Assembly (NCBI RefSeq): GCF_015863205.1
Contig: NZ_JACBXQ010000004.1
Span: 62,001 to 126,000 of the forward strand
DNA length: 64,000 nt
Origin: Facklamia lactis
GTDB taxonomy: Bacteria > Bacillota > Bacilli > Lactobacillales > Aerococcaceae
Direction of reading: 5' to 3'
Position numbers and translations under genes: made by a program. Numbering within the stretch: the stretch's first letter is position 1; the number at the start of each line of letters is the position of its first letter. The notes beneath the pieces are model-generated. The model made no database searches. It saw only the letters and a list, made by a program, of their open reading frames with translations, and was not told the origin of the DNA. Positions 34,554 through 45,947 of this stretch are shown here, in pieces.

Positions 34554-35258
34554 TTATTTCTCTTCTGCTGGAAATTCATCCGATGATGTTCCTACGATTA
34601 GGTTATAAACATTCTCGTAGCCAGCATCTTTAATAATCTGAGAACCTAAGCCGGATCTCACTCCAACATAACAGTAGTTATAGATCGGCGTTGCTTTATC
34701 TTCTGGCAATTGTTCTAAAAGTGGATCCATTTTCTCTGGATCGCCTAAAATTGCATCTGAAACGGCACGCTGATTAAAATCTTTCTCAAATTGATAATCG
34801 ATCACTACTCTTTCACTGTCACTCTCCAATGCTTCTAAGAATTCATCTAATAGAATGTTATCATAGGTCACAAGAGTATATTCAAAATCTTTTACTCCTT
34901 CTGCAATCGTTACATCTTTATACCCAGCATCATCTAATAGTTGTTTCGCCTCTTTACTCATATTCTCAGAATTACAATAAACAACTATTGGAAAATCTTT
35001 TCCATATGCCTCTTCAATTCTTGCCATTTCCTTCGCTAATTTATCGACAGGAATATTAACGGCATAAGTGATATGACCTTCATCATATTGTTCTTCCGGC
35101 CGAACATCAATCACTAATACCTCTTGCATCTTTTCAAAATCCTCTTGAATAGCAGTTAAATCCTCACCAGTCATTTTTTCTTGAGCATACAATGACGGAA
35201 CATTAACCATCGCAAAAAGACCAATTACTAACATCAAAAATTTAACAGATTTTCTCAT
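34554..35258 (-). CDS. Secreted protein with two rhodanese domains
   Basis: A 234-residue exported protein: signal peptide (MRKSVKFLMLVIGLF..., cleavage near YAQ, residue 25), then two rhodanese-like domains. Domain 1 (about 38-125) has the conserved DVRPEEQYDEGHI and Cys95 in YCNSENMS. Domain 2 (about 130-228) has a degenerate entry motif but a canonical active-site loop around Cys196 (CYVGVRSG). Extracytoplasmic sulfurtransferase or thiol chemistry is likely; the substrate is unknown. The ATG at 35256-35258 follows GAGGAG; 8 upstream in-frame codons are discarded. Single gene. Confidence 0.9.
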   Translation of the reverse strand: MRKSVKFLMLVIGLFAMVNVPSLYAQEKMTGEDLTAIQEDFEKMQEVLVIDVRPEEQYDEGHITYAVNIPVDKLAKEMARIEEAYGKDFPIVVYCNSENMSKEAKQLLDDAGYKDVTIAEGVKDFEYTLVTYDNILLDEFLEALESDSERVVIDYQFEKDFNQRAVSDAILGDPEKMDPLLEQLPEDKATPIYNYCYVGVRSGLGSQIIKDAGYENVYNLIVGTSSDEFPAEEK

Positions 35259-35855
35259 ACTTTTTCTCCTCTTTCGACTCACATTTAAACTAAAAAAACT
35301 CCCCTTTTAATTAATAATAAATATAACCGTTATAACTTCTTTCCTAATTGTCATCCTTTGTTTAGTATATCACTAAGACTCTTTAAAAAATTTAAGTATC
35401 ATCTTTATTATCATATTCTAGTCATGAAATATAATAATCAATCTACATAAATACTTCATAATACATACTTAAAATTTGATAGCTTGATATTTATTTCTAC
35501 ACATTTTTATTACATAGAACCCCTTTAGCATTGGTTTAGTATTACTCAAAAAAGATTATTTATTCAAACTTATAATGCATTCTATTATTAATATTATTGA
35601 TAATAAATTCCATATATTATATGCTTCAAAAATTTTATTATAGTGTTTTCAATACTTTTTAGACCCCAAAGATTCATAAATAAGGGTTCACCAACTTAAA
35701 AATAAAAATAGAGGACTAAAAAGCCCTCCTTAAGAAAATTTATATTTTATCTCATTTTTAGTAACTAACATTTATTCCTTGAAATCATATACATTTATCA
35801 GCTAACAAATTGTTAATATCAAGCAATAAGAGTATTCCCTTTCAAATTTAAATTA
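35259..35855. other. Long AT-rich gene-free stretch
   Basis: About 597 bp with no credible frame on either strand. It contains the rhodanese gene's leader at the left and a hairpin terminator at 35711-35728. The rest is very AT-rich, with many stops and no clear repeat. It could be decayed sequence or hold a small RNA; I see no direct sign of either. Confidence 0.6.
35711..35728 (-). terminator. Terminator downstream of the DUF6176-like gene
   Basis: Minus strand: GAGGGCT-TTTT-AGTCCTC (one G-U) followed by TATTTTTATTTTT. It lies 127 bp after the stop codon of the gene at 35856. Confidence 0.6.
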
Positions 35856-36236
35856 TTACTTATTTTCAAATTCTTTATCTAAGTATTCTATCGTTTCTGT
35901 TATTTTAGGCGCTATCATCACAACTTGTGGCTTTAAATCAGCCATTCCATAACTTTCATCAATACATTCCTCCCAATATTCTAGATGTTTTATATCAATG
36001 TATGAGGTAGAATCAGTGACCTCAATCCCTCCAACTCCCTGTACAGAGTACCAATACAAATACTCTTCACCATTTAGTATTTCTCTAAAAATGGTTTCAA
36101 CATACATCTTTTCATTTTCTAACGTTAATAAAGTATCCTGCATATTCTCATTTAAAAACTTCAACCATTCATCAACTTTTGCAGACTTTCCTTTTTTAAC
36201 TCTGAAACGATTTAATTCTACTTTATAATCTTTCAT
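35856..36236 (-). CDS. Small DUF6176-like protein
   Basis: A 126-residue cytoplasmic protein without signal or membrane segment. The opening VELNRFRVKKGKSAKVDEWLKFL and the central YVETIFRE...EYLYWYSVQGVGG resemble the DUF6176 family of ferredoxin-like (antibiotic-monooxygenase-like) small proteins; this is recalled similarity, not tested. No catalytic residue can be named. It lies 98 bp after the ABC exporter gene and may belong to the same transcript. The ATG has a GGAAAG ribosome site. Confidence 0.75.
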   Translation of the reverse strand: MKDYKVELNRFRVKKGKSAKVDEWLKFLNENMQDTLLTLENEKMYVETIFREILNGEEYLYWYSVQGVGGIEVTDSTSYIDIKHLEYWEECIDESYGMADLKPQVVMIAPKITETIEYLDKEFENK

Positions 36237-36334
36237 ACTTGATTTTCCTTTCTCAAATTCCTCAACATAAAATGATTAAAGTGATAAAGAGATTAACTTG
36301 CAATAAATTTCCTATGACCAATAAACTAAGATAA

Positions 36335-38008
36335 TTAATTATTGATCATTTGCTCCTCTACATACCTTCTATAATCTGCATGATTAGAAAACAAATCATT
36401 ATGGTTACCCCTACCTGTTATCGTCCCATTATCAAGAAAGATAATTTCATCAGCATTCACAACCGTTGAAAGGCGATGCGCAATCGTAATGGTAGTTATA
36501 TTTTTCAACACATTATTTACTAAATCAATAATAATTGATTCATTATCAGCATCTAAATTGGATGTCGCTTCGTCAAAAATAATAATGGAACTCTTTCTTA
36601 ACAATGCTTGTGCAATCGATAACCTTTGCTTTTGCCCACCTGACAACAGTTTTCCATTCTCACCTACTTCTGTATCCAAACCATTGGTCATATTGCTGAT
36701 GTCTTCTTCTAAACCCACTAGTTTTATGGCTCTATTTATTTCTTGATCGGTAACAGGATGACTCAACCCTAACTTAAGATTGTCTTTAATCGTCCCGGGT
36801 ATTAAATAGGTGTCTTGAGAAATATAAGCGATGGATTGCCTTAACTTTAATAAATTTATTTGATTAATATTTGTATCATCTATATTAATTGTACCTTCAC
36901 TTACGGTATATAAACCTAATAAAAGTTTCGCTATCGTGGATTTCCCTCCTCCAGAGGGACCCACAATCGCTATTTGGGCTCCTTGAGGTAGTGTTAACGA
37001 AATATCCTTTAAAATATTTTTATCATTATAAGCAAAAGAAACATGTTTAAAATGAACATCTCCACTAAAAAAATTATATCCTTTCTCAAAATCTTCAATC
37101 GGATTATGAAAAATATCTTCAAGAGCAGTTAAGGCTCCCTTCATTGATGCATAATCGGAAATTTGTTGAGAGAGACCTCCAATTGGATTTAAAAGTTGAA
37201 AAGTATAGATTAAAAAAGACATTAAAGTACCAATTGTAATCGCTCCTATTGAAACTCGATATCCTCCATAACCAAAAATAATCGCAATAGAACAAAATAA
37301 GATCCCTAAGCCAACTGGCTGAGTAAAAGCCTCTACTTTGTATTTGGATTTAGCAATCTCATAATTCTGTTGACTTTCAGTTTCAAATTCTTTTAATAAT
37401 TGTTCTTCAGCCGTCGCATACTTAACAAACGAAGTATTTCGATACATATTCGTTAAATGCCGTGTTAAAGAGCCCATTGATGCCTGAAATTTCTCTGAAT
37501 TTTTGAAAGATAACTTTGACATTGGAATTAATATTGTCAACATTAAAGGAAAAATAATGAGCATTGATAAGGTCAATTTCCAATCTAAAGTGAAAAGAAA
37601 ACATACAGATAAAATAATGGTCAATACTCCAACAACTAAATTGGGTAAGCTCTCTGTTAAAAATTTTCTAATTTGCTGACTATCATTCATAATGCGAGAA
37701 ACTAGCTCTCCAGAATTTTGTTGATCAAAATATGATTGTGGCATATATATTAAATGGTAGTTTAATTTATATCTCAAAGCTACAATCGATTGTTCACCAT
37801 GTAATGCAATTAAATAATTCCCTATCCCCGTTAAAATAGCCTGTAAAATAAAACAAGCGATCAATAGTATTACATTTTGTATATTAATTGTTAATTCTTT
37901 ATCAATTAAACTCTTTAAAATCAATGGAATTATTACGGCTACAAAGGTAGCTAATATGGATAAAAGCATTCCCGCCACTAAATATCTATCATTTTTGATT
38001 AATTTCAT
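36335..38008 (-). CDS. ABC exporter, fused membrane and ATPase domains
   Basis: A 557-residue half-transporter that should work as a homodimer, exporting lipids, drugs or peptides. Six membrane segments occupy about 1-300, with the substrate-linked helix around QQNSGELVSRIMND. The ATPase domain has Walker A GPSGGGKST near 352, Q-loop AYISQDTYLIPG, signature LLSGGQKQR and Walker B IIIFDEATSNLD, then the His switch AHRLS. There is no N-terminal peptidase C39 domain. The ATG follows AGAGGGAT. It starts 12 bp after a ribbon-helix-helix regulator gene, so it is probably under that regulator's control. Confidence 0.94.
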   Translation of the reverse strand: MKLIKNDRYLVAGMLLSILATFVAVIIPLILKSLIDKELTINIQNVILLIACFILQAILTGIGNYLIALHGEQSIVALRYKLNYHLIYMPQSYFDQQNSGELVSRIMNDSQQIRKFLTESLPNLVVGVLTIILSVCFLFTLDWKLTLSMLIIFPLMLTILIPMSKLSFKNSEKFQASMGSLTRHLTNMYRNTSFVKYATAEEQLLKEFETESQQNYEIAKSKYKVEAFTQPVGLGILFCSIAIIFGYGGYRVSIGAITIGTLMSFLIYTFQLLNPIGGLSQQISDYASMKGALTALEDIFHNPIEDFEKGYNFFSGDVHFKHVSFAYNDKNILKDISLTLPQGAQIAIVGPSGGGKSTIAKLLLGLYTVSEGTINIDDTNINQINLLKLRQSIAYISQDTYLIPGTIKDNLKLGLSHPVTDQEINRAIKLVGLEEDISNMTNGLDTEVGENGKLLSGGQKQRLSIAQALLRKSSIIIFDEATSNLDADNESIIIDLVNNVLKNITTITIAHRLSTVVNADEIIFLDNGTITGRGNHNDLFSNHADYRRYVEEQMINN

Positions 38009-38020
38009 AATATCCCTCTT

Positions 38021-38419
38021 TTATTTGTTTAATTGATTAATAAAATCCTTGATATTCTTACTTGCAATAAGTGTTCCTTTATAATCAACTGAATTAATCG
38101 TATCTGCAAAAAGTTCTAGGCTAACATCCTCAGAGATTATTAACAAACCAAAATGTTCTAAGTCAATTTTTTCGTTATTTCTTTTTATACGCTCTAATTT
38201 ATCTTTTTTAAGAGTATATATACCAATTGATGACTCTGAAACTAATATTTTTTTTTCAACAAATTCTTCATGTTGATGAAGTTCTCTCCGAATTCCTGCT
38301 CTAATAAAATCAGTTCTATTAGAATAAAAACCTTGTTCTACTAATAAGTCAATTTTAGCTAAATCAATGTGATTAATATTAATAGTTAATTTATCAGTTT
38401 GCTGGTTATATCTTTGCAT
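38021..38419 (-). CDS. Ribbon-helix-helix (CopG-like) regulator
   Basis: A 132-residue protein with an N-terminal ribbon-helix-helix fold: strand KLTININ, then helices DLAKIDLLVEQGF and SNRTDFIRAGIRREL, as in CopG/NikR N-termini. The C-terminal half (about 60-132; SIGIYTLKKDKLERI, FGLLIISEDVSLELF) is not a recognisable metal-binding NikR domain and may sense or dimerise. The ATG at 38417-38419 follows AAGGAGATG. It is the promoter-proximal partner of the ABC exporter gene, most likely an autorepressor of the pair. Confidence 0.85.
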   Translation of the reverse strand: MQRYNQQTDKLTININHIDLAKIDLLVEQGFYSNRTDFIRAGIRRELHQHEEFVEKKILVSESSIGIYTLKKDKLERIKRNNEKIDLEHFGLLIISEDVSLELFADTINSVDYKGTLIASKNIKDFINQLNK

Positions 38420-38465
38420 AAAACATCTCCTTACCATCTATGGGGATTGTTTAAATCATATCATA

Positions 38466-38488
38466 CTCTCTCAAATAATTCTAGAGAG
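38466..38488. promoter_or_regulatory. Inverted repeat upstream of the RHH gene
   Basis: CTCTC...GAGAG arms around a 13-base AT-rich centre, 47 bp before the RHH start. A possible operator for the ribbon-helix-helix protein, but short. Confidence 0.3.
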
Positions 38489-38666
38489 GTTTTCCTTCCT
38501 CTCATTTCTCCCTATATAAAATATCGTCAAAATATATAATAGTAAATTATATGCGCTCCTTCAGCTTTCACAAAAATACATCTAAAATTGGTCTCCAATA
38601 CGTTATTCAATAGCGAAAAATTCGAATTTGAACAACACACTAACTCAGTAAGACAATAAACAAAAA

Positions 38667-38696
38667 AAGATTAGCAATTAGAAAATTGCTAATCTT
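38667..38696 (-). terminator. Terminator of the glycolytic operon after eno
   Basis: A perfect 13-bp stem AAGATTAGCAATT with an AGAA loop, followed on the minus strand by TTTTTTTG, 23 bp after the eno stop codon. Confidence 0.88.
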
Positions 38697-38719
38697 AAAA
38701 TTATTATAAGAATAATAAA

Positions 38720-40087
<1,368 letters not shown>

Positions 40088-40110
40088 CTAAGTAAATAGC
40101 AATCAATTGA

Positions 40111-41631
40111 TTATGAGTGCTTTATTAAGCTTTGACTGGTCATTTCATCTGGTTGATCAATCCCTAGCAAGTCTAACATGGTAGGGGCTAAATCTGATAA
40201 AATGCCTCCTTCACGTAACTCAATTCCTTCTTGAGTGACAATAATAGGAACTGGATTAGTGGTATGGGCCGTCATCGGTTGATCGTCCATCGTAATGACC
40301 TCATCAGAATTACCATGATCTGCCGTTATAATGGCTGCTCCTCCCTTGGAAAGAATTAAATCGACTATTTCTCCCAAGCATTCATCAACCGCTTCAATAG
40401 CTCTAACCGTTGGTTCCATCATACCGGAATGGCCAACCATGTCCGGATTCGCAAAATTTAAAATAATAGCATCTATTGTATCTTCATTAATCTTATCCAC
40501 GAGAGCTTCTTTCACTTCATAAGCAGACATTTCAGGCTGTAAGTCATAAGTAGCAACTTTTGGCGAAGGGATTAAAATTCTTTCCTCTCCGTCAAACTCA
40601 TCATGACGCCCACCTGACATAAAGAAAGTAACATGTGGAAATTTTTCTGTTTCTGCAATTCTTAATTGTTTCTTGCCTGCTTTTGAGATCATTTCACCTA
40701 GAGTATTAACCAAATCTACTTTTTTAAAAGCAACTTGTCCTAACACATCAGCTGAGTATTGGGTAAATGAAACAAAATAAAGATTCTGAGGTTTATCTGC
40801 AACGTTAAAACTATCGAAAGCGGGATTCGTTAATGCTTTGGATAATTGTATTGCCCTATCAGGACGGAAATTATAGAAAACAATCGAATCGCCCTCTTTA
40901 ATATGCCCTTCCTCATTCACTACAAAGGGAACGACAAACTCATCGACAATGTTTTTATCATAGGAGGTCTGAATCCCTGCTTCAGCACTTGCAAAATGAG
41001 GACCCTCTCCTCGAACAATTGCATCATAAGCTTTCTCAATTCGTTCCCAACGATTATCTCGGTCCATCGCATAATAACGCCCAGACACGGTAGCAATTTG
41101 TCCCAGTCCTTCTTCCGCTAAAAAGGATTCTGTTTCCGAAACTAATCCTTTCGCTGTTGTTGGTCCAACATCACGCCCATCTAAAAAGGCATGAATATAA
41201 ACCTTATCAAGGTTTTCACGCTTAGCCAATTGGACCAATGCTTTCATATGATTAATGTGAGAATGGACACCGCCATCAGACATTAAGCCAAGCAAATGCA
41301 AAGTTCCTCCATTGTTTTTCGCATGTGCAACTGCATCACGTAATTCAGTTAGCTCATAAAAAGATTCATCTTCAATCGCTTTATTAATTCGAGTCAACGA
41401 TTGATAAACGATTCTTCCTGCTCCAATATTCATATGTCCCACTTCAGAATTTCCCATTTGCCCATCCGGCAAACCAACATTTTCCCCGTCTGCACGCAAT
41501 TGTTGATGAGGAAATTGTGCCCAATATCGGTCAAAGTTAGGTTTGTTTGCTGCTTTAACTGCATTGCCTTTTGTTTCCTCACGGATGGCAAACCCATCCA
41601 AAATGATTAAAGCTATGGGTGCTTTACTCAT
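40111..41631 (-). CDS. gpmI: 2,3-bisphosphoglycerate-independent phosphoglycerate mutase
   Basis: Mn-dependent mutase interconverting 3- and 2-phosphoglycerate. The 506 residues belong to the alkaline phosphatase superfamily; the phosphorylated Ser62 lies in [13 protein letters not shown]. Metal ligands include Asp12 (LDGF), and the [19 protein letters not shown] and ITADHGN motifs. Starts 3 bp after tpiA; its AGGAG ribosome site lies within the end of tpiA. Confidence 0.98.
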   Translation of the reverse strand: MSKAPIALIILDGFAIREETKGNAVKAANKPNFDRYWAQFPHQQLRADGENVGLPDGQMGNSEVGHMNIGAGRIVYQSLTRINKAIEDESFYELTELRDAVAHAKNNGGTLHLLGLMSDGGVHSHINHMKALVQLAKRENLDKVYIHAFLDGRDVGPTTAKGLVSETESFLAEEGLGQIATVSGRYYAMDRDNRWERIEKAYDAIVRGEGPHFASAEAGIQTSYDKNIVDEFVVPFVVNEEGHIKEGDSIVFYNFRPDRAIQLSKALTNPAFDSFNVADKPQNLYFVSFTQYSADVLGQVAFKKVDLVNTLGEMISKAGKKQLRIAETEKFPHVTFFMSGGRHDEFDGEERILIPSPKVATYDLQPEMSAYEVKEALVDKINEDTIDAIILNFANPDMVGHSGMMEPTVRAIEAVDECLGEIVDLILSKGGAAIITADHGNSDEVITMDDQPMTAHTTNPVPIIVTQEGIELREGGILSDLAPTMLDLLGIDQPDEMTSQSLIKHS

Positions 41632-41634
41632 AAC

Positions 41635-42393
41635 TTAGAATGCTCCTTCCAATAATGCAATATATGAATCGGCTTCTAAGCTAGCTCCACCAACCAAAGC
41701 TCCATCAATATCTGATTGTGCCATAAATTCTTTAATATTTGCCGGCTTAACAGATCCTCCATACAAAATTCGAACTTTATCTGCTACTTCCGAACTAGCC
41801 ACTTGTGCAATGGTGGCGCGAATTTCTTTAATAGTAGCATTGGCTTCTTCTGCTGAAGATGTTTTACCGGTACCAATAGCCCAAATAGGCTCATAAGCTA
41901 TCACAGTTTGTGTAATTTCTTCTTCACTTAACCCTTCAAGTGCCTTTCGAACTTGCTCTGCTACCCACTCTTTTGTTTCGCCAGCCTCATACTGTTCTAA
42001 TGACTCACCACAACAAATAATGGGTAACATTTGATTACGGAAAATAGCTTTTGCTTTTAAATTAATCTCTTCATCGGTTTCTTTAAAGTATTCACGTCGC
42101 TCAGAATGACCAATAATAACATAGTCAACTCCAAGATCATGCAGTGCTTTAGGAGAATTTTCTCCTGTAAAAGCTCCTTCATCTTCGTGATAACAATTCT
42201 GAGCTGCTAAAGCAATCTGATTTTTTTCAGCTTCTTCCACCAACGAATGAAGGAATAAGGCAGGACTGCCTAAGATTGCTTGAACTCGTTCTGTAGCAGG
42301 AACTCTTCCCGCTACTTTCTTCATAAATTCTTCCGCTTCCTTAACTGTTTTATTCATTTTCCAGTTAGCAGCGATAATTGGTTGACGTTCCAT
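41635..42393 (-). CDS. tpiA: Triosephosphate isomerase
   Basis: Interconverts dihydroxyacetone phosphate and glyceraldehyde-3-phosphate. The 252-residue TIM barrel has Asn10/Lys12 (ANWKMN), the electrophile His in IIGHSERRE (about 97) and the base Glu in AYEPIWAIGTG (about 168), followed by the flexible lid. It starts 28 bp after pgk with an AAGGAGG site. Confidence 0.98.
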   Translation of the reverse strand: MERQPIIAANWKMNKTVKEAEEFMKKVAGRVPATERVQAILGSPALFLHSLVEEAEKNQIALAAQNCYHEDEGAFTGENSPKALHDLGVDYVIIGHSERREYFKETDEEINLKAKAIFRNQMLPIICCGESLEQYEAGETKEWVAEQVRKALEGLSEEEITQTVIAYEPIWAIGTGKTSSAEEANATIKEIRATIAQVASSEVADKVRILYGGSVKPANIKEFMAQSDIDGALVGGASLEADSYIALLEGAF

Positions 42394-42421
42394 GATTCAT
42401 TGACCTCCTTTTTTTACAAGT

Positions 42422-43612
42422 TTATTTATCTTTAATGGCTGCAATACCTGGCAACTCAGTTCCTTCGAGATAATTTAACGAAGCGCCGCCGCCTGTTGAA
42501 ATGTGAGTAAACTTATCTTCATAACCCAATTGAGCGACTGCCGCTGCAGAATCTCCTCCACCTACAATCGTATTAGCATCCTCTAGATTCGCTAAAATTT
42601 CTGCTACACCATTTGTTCCTTTAGCAAATTTTTCCATTTCAAAGACACCCATTGGACCATTCCATACCACTGTTTTTGCATCAGATAAAATTTCTTTAAA
42701 TTTCTCAATCGTTTCAGGACCGCAATCTAGACCTTGCCAATCTGCAGGAATCTGATCCACTGGAACCACTTTTGTATTCGCATCATTTGAAAAATCATCC
42801 GCCACCGTAATATCAACCGGCAAAATAATCTTATCTCCTGCTTGATCTAATAATTCTTTGGCTAATTCGATTCTATCCTCTTCTAATAACGATTGACCAA
42901 TTTCCAACCCTTGTGCTTTAAGGAAAGTAAAGGCCATCCCACCTCCAATAATTACCTTATCAGCTTTAGGTAATAAGTTTTCAATTACTTTAATTTTATC
43001 AGAAACTTTAGCACCACCCAGAATGGCTACAAAAGGACGCTCTGGTTCATCTACAGCTTCACCTAAATACTTCAATTCTTTTTCGATTAAGTATCCAACA
43101 GCTGAGTCTAAATGAGAAGCAATTCCTACATTAGAAGCGTGAGCACGATGGGCCGTACCAAACGCATCATTGACAAAAACATCACCTAGAGAAGCCCAAT
43201 ATTTACCTAGCTCAGGATCATTACCAGATTCTTTCTTACCTTCTAAGTCTTCATAACGGGTATTTTGAACCAAAAGAACTTGACCTGGACTTAGTTTTTT
43301 AACTTTTTCTTCTAGTTCTGGTCCAGATGTTTCAGGAGAAAAAACAACTTCTTGACCGAGTAATTCACCTAAATGAGCTGCAACAGGTTCTAAAGAATTT
43401 TTAGCTTTATCTTCTTCTGATTTAATTTTCCCTAAATGTGAGAACAAAACAACTTTTGCATTCTGGTCAGTTAAATATTTAATTGTATCTAAAGCTTGAA
43501 CAATACGGTTATCATCTGTGATTTTCCCATCTTTCATCGGAACGTTAAAATCTACCCGAACTAAAACCGTCTTATCTTGGACTTGAATATCTTTTATTGT
43601 TTGCTTTGCCAT
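42422..43612 (-). CDS. pgk: Phosphoglycerate kinase
   Basis: Transfers the acyl phosphate of 1,3-bisphosphoglycerate to ADP. The 396 residues show the N-terminal signature [14 protein letters not shown] (with Asp and Asn binding substrate), the HLGK loop and C-terminal GGGDSAAAV nucleotide-site helix. The gene lies 79 bp after gap, with a terminator-like hairpin in the gap, so it may be expressed below gap. Confidence 0.98.
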   Translation of the reverse strand: MAKQTIKDIQVQDKTVLVRVDFNVPMKDGKITDDNRIVQALDTIKYLTDQNAKVVLFSHLGKIKSEEDKAKNSLEPVAAHLGELLGQEVVFSPETSGPELEEKVKKLSPGQVLLVQNTRYEDLEGKKESGNDPELGKYWASLGDVFVNDAFGTAHRAHASNVGIASHLDSAVGYLIEKELKYLGEAVDEPERPFVAILGGAKVSDKIKVIENLLPKADKVIIGGGMAFTFLKAQGLEIGQSLLEEDRIELAKELLDQAGDKIILPVDITVADDFSNDANTKVVPVDQIPADWQGLDCGPETIEKFKEILSDAKTVVWNGPMGVFEMEKFAKGTNGVAEILANLEDANTIVGGGDSAAAVAQLGYEDKFTHISTGGGASLNYLEGTELPGIAAIKDK

Positions 43613-43648
43613 AATTTTTCCTCCTAATCAGTGGTGACAGTCAACAAA

Positions 43649-43678
43649 AAGCGGAGAAGCGCACTTGCTTCCCCGCTT
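43649..43678 (-). terminator. Attenuator-like hairpin between gap and pgk
   Basis: Minus strand: a 12-bp stem (AAGCGGGGAAGC with GCTTCTCCGCTT, one G-U) with a 6-base loop, then TTTG. The T-run is short, so partial read-through or RNA processing is likely, leaving gap mRNA in excess. Confidence 0.65.
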
Positions 43679-43691
43679 AAGTAACTAAAAA

Positions 43692-44693
43692 TTAGCTTAA
43701 CTCAACAAAGTGCTCTAACGTAGAGATCATGTTAGCAGTAAATCCATATTCATTATCATACCAAGCAGCAGTCATAACGATTTGGTCATCGCCTTCACCC
43801 ATCACTTTGGTTAAAGTTGCATCAAAAACTGATCCAGCTGGGTATCCAATAATATCAGCAGAAACGATTTCATCTTCTTCGTAAACAAATGCGTCAGAGG
43901 CATATTTCTTCATAGCGGCATTAATTTCTTCAGCAGTCACTTCTTTGTCTAATACTGAATACAATTCAGTAATTGAGCCCGTAATAGTTGGAACACGCAT
44001 CGCAGCTCCATCAATCTTACCATTTAATTCTGGTATTACTTTACCAATTGCTTTAGCAGCACCTGTTGATGCAGGAATAATACTGAATGCTCCTGCGCGA
44101 TTTTTGCGTCCACCAGGTGAGTCTTGTAATTTTTGAGTTGCTGTATACGCATGAATGGTTACCATCTGTCCAGATTTCAAACCAAACTCTTTATGTAAAA
44201 CATTTACCATCGGAGCTAAACAGTTAGTTGTACAAGAAGCTGCAGATACAATGACATCCTCAGCAGTTAAATCTTCGTGGTTAACACCATAAACAATGGT
44301 TTTAGTATCTGGAGAATCTTTTGCTGGTGCAGAAATCAACACACGTTTTGCTCCTGCATCAATATGAGCTTGTGCCTTTTCAGCAGAATTATAAAATCCT
44401 GTACATTCTAAGACAAACTCAACACCCAATTCACCCCATGGTAATTTCGAAGCATCTTTTTCTTCGAACGCTTTTATTTCTTTTCCATCAACAACAATGA
44501 CATCTCCTTTTGCTTCTACAGAATATGGGAAGCGTCCTTGAGCTGAATCATATTTTAATAAATAAGCTAAATCTTCATTATCTGTTAAATCATTGATTGC
44601 GACAACTTCTAAATCAGTTTCCTTTTCTAAGATACGACGTAAAGCTAAACGTCCGATACGGCCAAAACCGTTAATTGCGATCTTTGTTGACAT
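43692..44693 (-). CDS. gap: Glyceraldehyde-3-phosphate dehydrogenase
   Basis: NAD-dependent glycolytic dehydrogenase of 333 residues. The Rossmann motif INGFGRIGR is at 7-15, the catalytic Cys154 is in [12 protein letters not shown], and the catalytic His is in TIHAYTATQ (about 181). I prefer the ATG at 44691-44693 ([11 protein letters not shown]); an ATG three codons upstream lies only 3 bases from the ribosome site. It follows cggR by 16 bp and is expected to be repressed by CggR and induced by sugar. Confidence 0.98.
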   Translation of the reverse strand: MSTKIAINGFGRIGRLALRRILEKETDLEVVAINDLTDNEDLAYLLKYDSAQGRFPYSVEAKGDVIVVDGKEIKAFEEKDASKLPWGELGVEFVLECTGFYNSAEKAQAHIDAGAKRVLISAPAKDSPDTKTIVYGVNHEDLTAEDVIVSAASCTTNCLAPMVNVLHKEFGLKSGQMVTIHAYTATQKLQDSPGGRKNRAGAFSIIPASTGAAKAIGKVIPELNGKIDGAAMRVPTITGSITELYSVLDKEVTAEEINAAMKKYASDAFVYEEDEIVSADIIGYPAGSVFDATLTKVMGEGDDQIVMTAAWYDNEYGFTANMISTLEHFVELS

Positions 44694-44709
44694 AATTACC
44701 ATTTCCCCC

Positions 44710-45759
44710 TTAAGGTATTTTTTTTAATTGGGTAACCCCATTTAAAACTTGTTTTGCAAGACTTTCATCACAAATCAACCAACCTTTATGGTCGATCATC
44801 TTGAAAAAAGCCTGGGTAGCCTGTGCCTTTCTGCAACCAGTCACTACTACTAATAATAACGGAAAAGCGGTCACATCTTCAAGCTGTAAGCCTAAACGTG
44901 GAATAGAAAAAACGACCTTTCCCTCTTTGTCATAAAAAACGCCAAACGCTTCTCCTACAGCCTCAAATTTATTTATTAAATTTTGCTGATCTTGTTGAAG
45001 ATTACGCCTTTGGGCCATCACTTCAGCTTCTCCTACGCTTAGCAGCAAACAATCAGCCGTCTTACTGAGATTAATAGCCTTTTGAATAGTAGGCTCATCC
45101 AAAAGAACACGAGACAAATCTTCTGATACATAGTCCGGTATATGTAAAGGAATATATTGACCAGCCATTTCTTGAGCCATCATACCAGCCACAGTGTTAG
45201 ATTGAATATGAATGGTCCCTTCAGTGCCCCCTCGACTCGGTACAACTGAGACCTGACGATTCCACGTCAACGTTTCAGTAAAGTGACGACTAATATGAGC
45301 CAAGGTAGAGCCTCCCGTCACGGTTAGAATCGCTGGATTGGGTAATTCTTTATCCAAAATAGTCTCTAGCGCCTGAGCAATCTTTTTAAATACTTCAGGA
45401 TCTGTTTCGGCATCACCTGGCATAACCCAACAGGCACTAATCCCTAATGCTTCTTTCAATGCAATTTCTATTTCTGCCAACCTTGCCCGATCATCTTTAA
45501 GAAATTTTAACTGTTCATATAACAAGTCACCTTTCTCAGTTAAACAAATTCCTGCTCGATTAATCGAAACAAGTCCTTGCTCACGCATCGTTTGTAAGTT
45601 GGTTCTAAGCGATCGCTCTGACATTCCGATTTGTCGTGATAAAAGCTTTCTTCCCACTCGTCTATCATTTACTACTAGCGCCTCTAATATAATCATCCTC
45701 AATTGAAACGTTTCATCAACTTCAGGAACGATGGTAGCCAAAAGTTTAATCAGTTCCAT
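44710..45759 (-). CDS. cggR: Central glycolytic genes regulator CggR
   Basis: SorC/DeoR-type repressor of the gap operon, released by fructose-1,6-bisphosphate in Bacillus. The 349 residues have an N-terminal winged HTH ([17 protein letters not shown], about 38-55) and a sugar-phosphate-binding domain with [15 protein letters not shown] and the CRKAQA segment near the end. The ATG follows GGAGGG. It heads cggR-gap-pgk-tpiA-gpmI-eno and probably regulates its own promoter. Confidence 0.94.
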   Translation of the reverse strand: MELIKLLATIVPEVDETFQLRMIILEALVVNDRRVGRKLLSRQIGMSERSLRTNLQTMREQGLVSINRAGICLTEKGDLLYEQLKFLKDDRARLAEIEIALKEALGISACWVMPGDAETDPEVFKKIAQALETILDKELPNPAILTVTGGSTLAHISRHFTETLTWNRQVSVVPSRGGTEGTIHIQSNTVAGMMAQEMAGQYIPLHIPDYVSEDLSRVLLDEPTIQKAINLSKTADCLLLSVGEAEVMAQRRNLQQDQQNLINKFEAVGEAFGVFYDKEGKVVFSIPRLGLQLEDVTAFPLLLVVVTGCRKAQATQAFFKMIDHKGWLICDESLAKQVLNGVTQLKKIP

Positions 45760-45773
45760 ACTATCCCTCCGAT

Positions 45774-45788
45774 GGTCGAAAAACGACC
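45774..45788. promoter_or_regulatory. Small palindrome before cggR
   Basis: GGTCG-AAAAA-CGACC, a 5-bp inverted repeat 14 bp upstream of the cggR start. It may be a CggR operator half or an mRNA hairpin. A TATAAT at 45855-45860 is the likeliest -10. Confidence 0.3.
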
Positions 45789-45919
45789 TACATTCTCAAA
45801 TAGAAAAATGCCTGCCATCTTATAAAAAAACTCTTACACAAAGAACAGTATAGCATTATAGCCCTGTTTTATCAATCATTCTATTTGAATTGATCAAGGG
45901 CGATCGTTGACCAACAAAA

Positions 45920-45942
45920 AAAGAGCTGAATGCCAGCTCTTT
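45920..45942 (-). terminator. Terminator after clpP
   Basis: AAAGAGCTG...CAGCTCTTT, a perfect 9-bp stem with a 5-base loop, then TTTTG on the minus strand, 5 bp after the clpP stop codon. Confidence 0.88.
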
Positions 45943-45947
45943 GTTAT

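Larger units (their letters stand above)
38420..38719. other. Intergenic upstream of the RHH gene
   Basis: 300 bp holding the eno terminator (38667-38696) and the control region of the RHH/ABC pair. No small gene is supported on either strand. Confidence 0.55.
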
